Shown here piece after piece: positions 48,524 to 52,189 of a stretch of 52,189 nucleotides of DNA. The stretch comes from Bacteroidota bacterium (GTDB lineage Bacteria; Bacteroidota; Bacteroidia; AKYH767-A; OLB10). The notes below the pieces were generated by a model. That model did not search any database and was not told where the DNA came from. It saw only the letters and a list, made by a program, of their open reading frames with translations. The stretch lies in NCBI GenBank assembly GCA_947453935.1, contig CANGJU010000006.1, forward strand, positions 1-52,189. The letters run 5' to 3'. Both the position numbers and the translations under genes were made by a program. Within the stretch, counting starts at the first letter, position 1. Each line of letters begins with the position of its first letter.

Positions 48524-49531
48524 TTAGTTCGCTGCTAACGCTTCACGAATTTTATTTTCGATTTCGTCGCATAGCTCAGGATTATCATGAAGCAACTGTT
48601 TAACTGCATCACGTCCCTGTCCTAACTTCGTATCTCCGTAGCTGAACCATGAACCTGCCTTCTTAATGATATTCATTTCCACACCCATGTCAACTACTTC
48701 ACCCATTTTAGAAATTCCTTCGCCATACATAATGTCGAACTCTGCTAAACGGAAAGGAGGCGCAACTTTATTTTTCACGATTTTTACTTTCGTTCTGTTA
48801 CCAGAAACCTGATCGCCGTCTTTAATTTGACCGATACGACGGATATCTAAACGTACAGAAGCATAAAACTTCAATGCATTACCACCAGTTGTTGTTTCCG
48901 GATTACCGAACATCACTCCGATTTTCTCTCTCAACTGATTGATGAAAATACAGCAACAGCCTGTGCGGCTAATGGTTCCTGTTAACTTTCTTAATGCTTG
49001 CGACATTAAACGAGCCTGCAAGCCCATTTTGCTCTCGCCCATTTCGCCTTCAATTTCGCTCTTAGGTGTTAAGGCAGCTACCGAGTCAATTACAATAATA
49101 TCAATCGCACCTGAACGGATTAAGTTCTCTGCAATTTCTAATGCCTGCTCACCATTATCTGGTTGAGAGATTAATAAATTCTCAATGTCAACACCTAACT
49201 TCTGTGCGTAAAAACGATCGAATGCATGCTCCGCATCGATGAATGCAGCAATACCACCTGCCTTTTGCACATTGGCAATAGCATGAATCGCTAATGTTGT
49301 TTTACCTGATGATTCTGGTCCGTAGATTTCAATCACACGTCCTTTTGGATATCCACCAATTCCTAATGCTGCGTCTAATGCAATAGATCCAGTAGGAATC
49401 GCTTCGATTGCCTCTACTGCATCATCTCCCATACGCATGATAGTTCCCTTACCGTACGCTTTTTCAATTTTATCAATTGCAAGCTGTAATACCTTTAACT
49501 TCTCTTTTGCCTCTGATGCTTCATTTGCCAT
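48524..49531 (-). CDS. recA: Recombinase RecA
   Basis: [84 protein letters not shown]. Confidence 0.99.
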   Translation of the reverse strand: MANEASEAKEKLKVLQLAIDKIEKAYGKGTIMRMGDDAVEAIEAIPTGSIALDAALGIGGYPKGRVIEIYGPESSGKTTLAIHAIANVQKAGGIAAFIDAEHAFDRFYAQKLGVDIENLLISQPDNGEQALEIAENLIRSGAIDIIVIDSVAALTPKSEIEGEMGESKMGLQARLMSQALRKLTGTISRTGCCCIFINQLREKIGVMFGNPETTTGGNALKFYASVRLDIRRIGQIKDGDQVSGNRTKVKIVKNKVAPPFRLAEFDIMYGEGISKMGEVVDMGVEMNIIKKAGSWFSYGDTKLGQGRDAVKQLLHDNPELCDEIENKIREALAAN

Positions 49532-49660
49532 ATTCTAAATGTTTTTAAAGTTTAATAAATTTTTAAGATTACAATGAGACAAAGGAAAGTAAAGTTTTTT
49601 TAAAATAAAACAAGGAGGGCTTATTATAATGTCAATATGGGTCATTTGTTAATAAAAAAC

Positions 49661-49685
49661 GAAAGCCCCCATATTGGAGGCTTTC
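49661..49685 (-). terminator. Intrinsic terminator downstream of rpmE2
   Basis: GAAAGCCCCC ATATT GGAGGCTTTC hairpin with T-run on the - strand. Confidence 0.75.
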
Positions 49686-49711
49686 TTTATCTTAATTGGA
49701 ACAAGTCCTAA

Positions 49712-49978
49712 TTATTTACCAGCATTTTTCTTTGCCTTCTCGAAACGGCTGCGGTATTTATCTACGCGACCAGCAGTATCGATTAACTTCATCTTACCAG
49801 TATAGTAAGGATGCGACATGTGAGAAATCTCTAACTTAATAAGAGGGTATTCTACACCATCTTCCATTGTGATAGTATCTTTTGTTTCGATGCATGATTT
49901 GCTGATGAAAGCGTAATCACATGAAATGTCCTTGAATACAACAGGACGGTAGCTTGATGGATGAATATCTTTTTTCAT
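49712..49978 (-). CDS. rpmE2: 50S ribosomal protein L31, type B (zinc-independent type)
   Basis: MKKDIHPSSYRPVVFKDISCDYAFISKSCIETKDTI...EISHMSHPYYTGKMKLIDTAGRVDKYRSRF. Confidence 0.95.
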   Translation of the reverse strand: MKKDIHPSSYRPVVFKDISCDYAFISKSCIETKDTITMEDGVEYPLIKLEISHMSHPYYTGKMKLIDTAGRVDKYRSRFEKAKKNAGK

Positions 49979-50121
49979 AATAAACTTATTCTTTCGAAGT
50001 GGGATGCAAAGATAATTATAAAACTGAATTGAACAAAAGGTTGTTTTAAAAAATATTTGAATTTCTTCGGTCCAGTAATAACAGACTAAAAAGTTTGTTT
50101 ATCAGTAATTTAAGAATTGAT

Positions 50122-51612
50122 TTATTGCTTCTCATAAGCACCTAAGTCCGGAGCTGCACCCTGCACTCGTTGATTTCCATCCAAATCCAGCGGAATTCCA
50201 GCAGCAAACGAGGTGTTTCCTTTGTCGATGCAAACAGAGCCCGGATTCAAATGGTAATCACCATCATATACATCCACAAAATTTGGAGTGGTGTTTTTGT
50301 AGATAGCCGTAAAGTGTAACGGGTCGGTTACGGGAGTGTTATAATCGACTTTCACTAAACAATTACTAAACTGATAATTGGCCTGTGCCCCGGTTTTCAT
50401 ATCCAGCTCAATCTCGTTATCGTTATCGCCATAGATAATCGAGTTTTTAAAGTCTGCCTTGGTTAAATCAATTGGCAGAATTGAAGTGGCGTCTTGTGCA
50501 TAGTTATTAATGTACAAATTAGGTGTCCCCCGTTGACCACCATTCCAGAAATTAGCCAATGTACAATGCGTAAAATCGTAGCTGCCGCCCATAGTTAATG
50601 CAGCGTTGTACTGTCCGCAGTTTACTATCATTGAGTTAGTCGCATTGATGGTCCAGTTACGGGCTAAAATCCCTAATCCCGACATATTCTTAACCACCGT
50701 ATTTGTCACATTCAGGGTTCGATTAGGCATCACCGGATCGAATAGTGTTTCCGTTTGCAATCCGATAAATCCATTTTTAATGACCGCATAATTGATTTCA
50801 TTCACGGCTCCATCATTAATCCATATCCTATCCCATTGTCCCGCTTGTTCCTGATAACTTTGTTCTCTGCGAAGCCCCTGAAAAACCACACGATTATCCT
50901 TTGAACCATTCACCAGCAGCTTCCCGCCTTTGTAAACCCAAAGACCTGCATTGTTGCTAAAATGTATTTGTGTTCCTTCACTTATCTGAAGTGTTGTGGA
51001 AGAATCGACAACAGCAAAGCCGCCATATATTACATAGGGCAATTGATTATCCCAGGTAGTCGTATGATTATCGATGGTATCAATCACCGCGTAATTAATC
51101 TGACCGATTGTTTTACCATTGTTATCCTTAATGTTTAAGGTCTGATCCGCAACAATAAAATGTGCATTTTGTCCCCAGGCTACTAAATCGATATCCTGCT
51201 GGTTACCGTTGGTTTCAAAAAGAATAGAATCCTGAACGATGTAAGGCAATAACTGCTGATTAGGATCGACCGTTACCTCCACAAAAATCCAAAGACTATC
51301 ACCTGCTCTCAGTTCAATATTATCGAAACTACGACCTGGAAGTCCGTTTACATTCATTCGAAAATACGAGGAATTCCCACCCGCCAATCGTATATTAGAA
51401 ATATTGATGGGCTGGTCATAGTCGTTATAGATACGAAGGTTTTTCGTTACCGAACCTATTGTAGCAAAAACAGTATCATACATTAATGTATCATCAGAAA
51501 ACCGCAATTGAACATCACCCGAGGTAAGCAACTCTTCTTTCTTACAAGCCCCTGTAAAAAGCGTAAGGGCTGCGAGAAATAAAAGAGCTGTGTATCGGAA
51601 AACTGATTTCAT
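50122..51612 (-). CDS. Lipoprotein with right-handed beta-helix / choice-of-anchor Q-like domain
   Basis: FTGACKKEELL lipobox; parallel beta-helix-like repeats; C-term YHLNPGSVCIDKGNTSFAAGIPLDLDGNQRVQGAAPDLGAYEKQ. Confidence 0.8.
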   Translation of the reverse strand: MKSVFRYTALLFLAALTLFTGACKKEELLTSGDVQLRFSDDTLMYDTVFATIGSVTKNLRIYNDYDQPINISNIRLAGGNSSYFRMNVNGLPGRSFDNIELRAGDSLWIFVEVTVDPNQQLLPYIVQDSILFETNGNQQDIDLVAWGQNAHFIVADQTLNIKDNNGKTIGQINYAVIDTIDNHTTTWDNQLPYVIYGGFAVVDSSTTLQISEGTQIHFSNNAGLWVYKGGKLLVNGSKDNRVVFQGLRREQSYQEQAGQWDRIWINDGAVNEINYAVIKNGFIGLQTETLFDPVMPNRTLNVTNTVVKNMSGLGILARNWTINATNSMIVNCGQYNAALTMGGSYDFTHCTLANFWNGGQRGTPNLYINNYAQDATSILPIDLTKADFKNSIIYGDNDNEIELDMKTGAQANYQFSNCLVKVDYNTPVTDPLHFTAIYKNTTPNFVDVYDGDYHLNPGSVCIDKGNTSFAAGIPLDLDGNQRVQGAAPDLGAYEKQ

Positions 51613-51658
51613 TGAATGTTTAAGCTGATTTGAAGTAGACAAATTTAAATTAATTCCC

Positions 51659-52189
51659 TTATAACGATAAAAGCCATTGCATCGTATCTACACCATCGGC
51701 ATAATCTAATATGTCTGGTTGCTGCGCAGATCCGAAAGGTAATCCGTTTACGCCTACTCTACATTGAATAAGTTCTTTGTCGGAGGCTAGTTTCAATTCA
51801 AGGTCATTCAAACTTGAATAATACTCGTAATGAAGCACGGATACCGGAGTTGCATACGCCTCGTTTTCTCTTACGATTAAGAAATTATTGGTTAGAAACG
51901 GAATTCCATCTAATAGAAATAAGGCACGATGATAATCGTAATTATTCATGAACTTATTATGCTCCATAATTGGAGAAAACACCTCCAAGGCTCCAAAAAA
52001 CTGATTGAAGGAATAACCCTCCGGAACATATAATTTAGAAACATTGCGACACCCCAGTCCGAAGTAATCAAAAATATCATGGCCCAATTGGGTTAACTCC
52101 TGGTCGGATTCATTGCCATTTAATACCGCCACCGAGTTTCTGTTTTTGCGAATCAGTGAAGGATACTTGCCAAAATAGTAATCGAAGTA
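51659..52189 (-). CDS. Acyl-CoA reductase (LuxC-like), C-terminal part, 5' truncated by window edge
   Basis: Reading frame continues to window end (YFDYYFGKYPSLIRKNRNSVAVLNGNESDQELTQLGHDIFDYFGLGCRNVSKLYVPEGY...). Confidence 0.7.
   Translation of the reverse strand, partial: YFDYYFGKYPSLIRKNRNSVAVLNGNESDQELTQLGHDIFDYFGLGCRNVSKLYVPEGYSFNQFFGALEVFSPIMEHNKFMNNYDYHRALFLLDGIPFLTNNFLIVRENEAYATPVSVLHYEYYSSLNDLELKLASDKELIQCRVGVNGLPFGSAQQPDILDYADGVDTMQWLLSL

Noticed and set aside
1-52189. Possible defence island, prophage, IS element, CRISPR array or tRNA genes
   Set aside because: No transposase, integrase, phage structural, nuclease/toxin or Cas-like ORFs, no regularly spaced repeats and no tRNA-like cloverleaf were found by reading; a tRNAscan/Infernal/DefenseFinder run would settle this

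Overview
The window is a gene-dense, AT-rich chromosomal segment. Its gene families, T9SS sorting domains and TTG-N19-TAnnTTTG promoters point to the Bacteroidota. Most of it is housekeeping or envelope biology: a partial polysaccharide chain-length protein plus O-antigen ligase, a SpoIIE phosphatase, an LpxD-like acyltransferase, Rrf2, TypA/BipA, M13, M61 and S9 peptidases, OmpA-family proteins, a TonB receptor, folK plus a deoxynucleoside kinase, a phosphohexomutase, gamma-carbonic anhydrase, acyl-CoA carboxylase, an alkyltransferase-like protein, thrS-infC-rpmI-rplT, recA, rpmE2 and a partial acyl-CoA reductase. I saw no tRNA, rRNA, CRISPR, IS or prophage. The best leads are: (1) a 28.7-34.5 kb minus-strand cluster with two MbnP-family paralogues, a diheme MbnH/MauG-like protein, a small Cys-rich membrane protein, an outer-membrane protein and a T9SS type-B protein, with a terminator-like hairpin between mbnP and mbnH; (2) infC, whose N-terminal half is missing from the ORF track because the only plausible start is ATA; (3) a candidate regulatory hairpin in the rpmI-rplT gap; (4) a T9SS-secreted alpha/beta-hydrolase with an altered nucleophile elbow; (5) convergent gene pairs with abutting or overlapping stop codons. 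All family calls come from reading the sequences; no database search was run.
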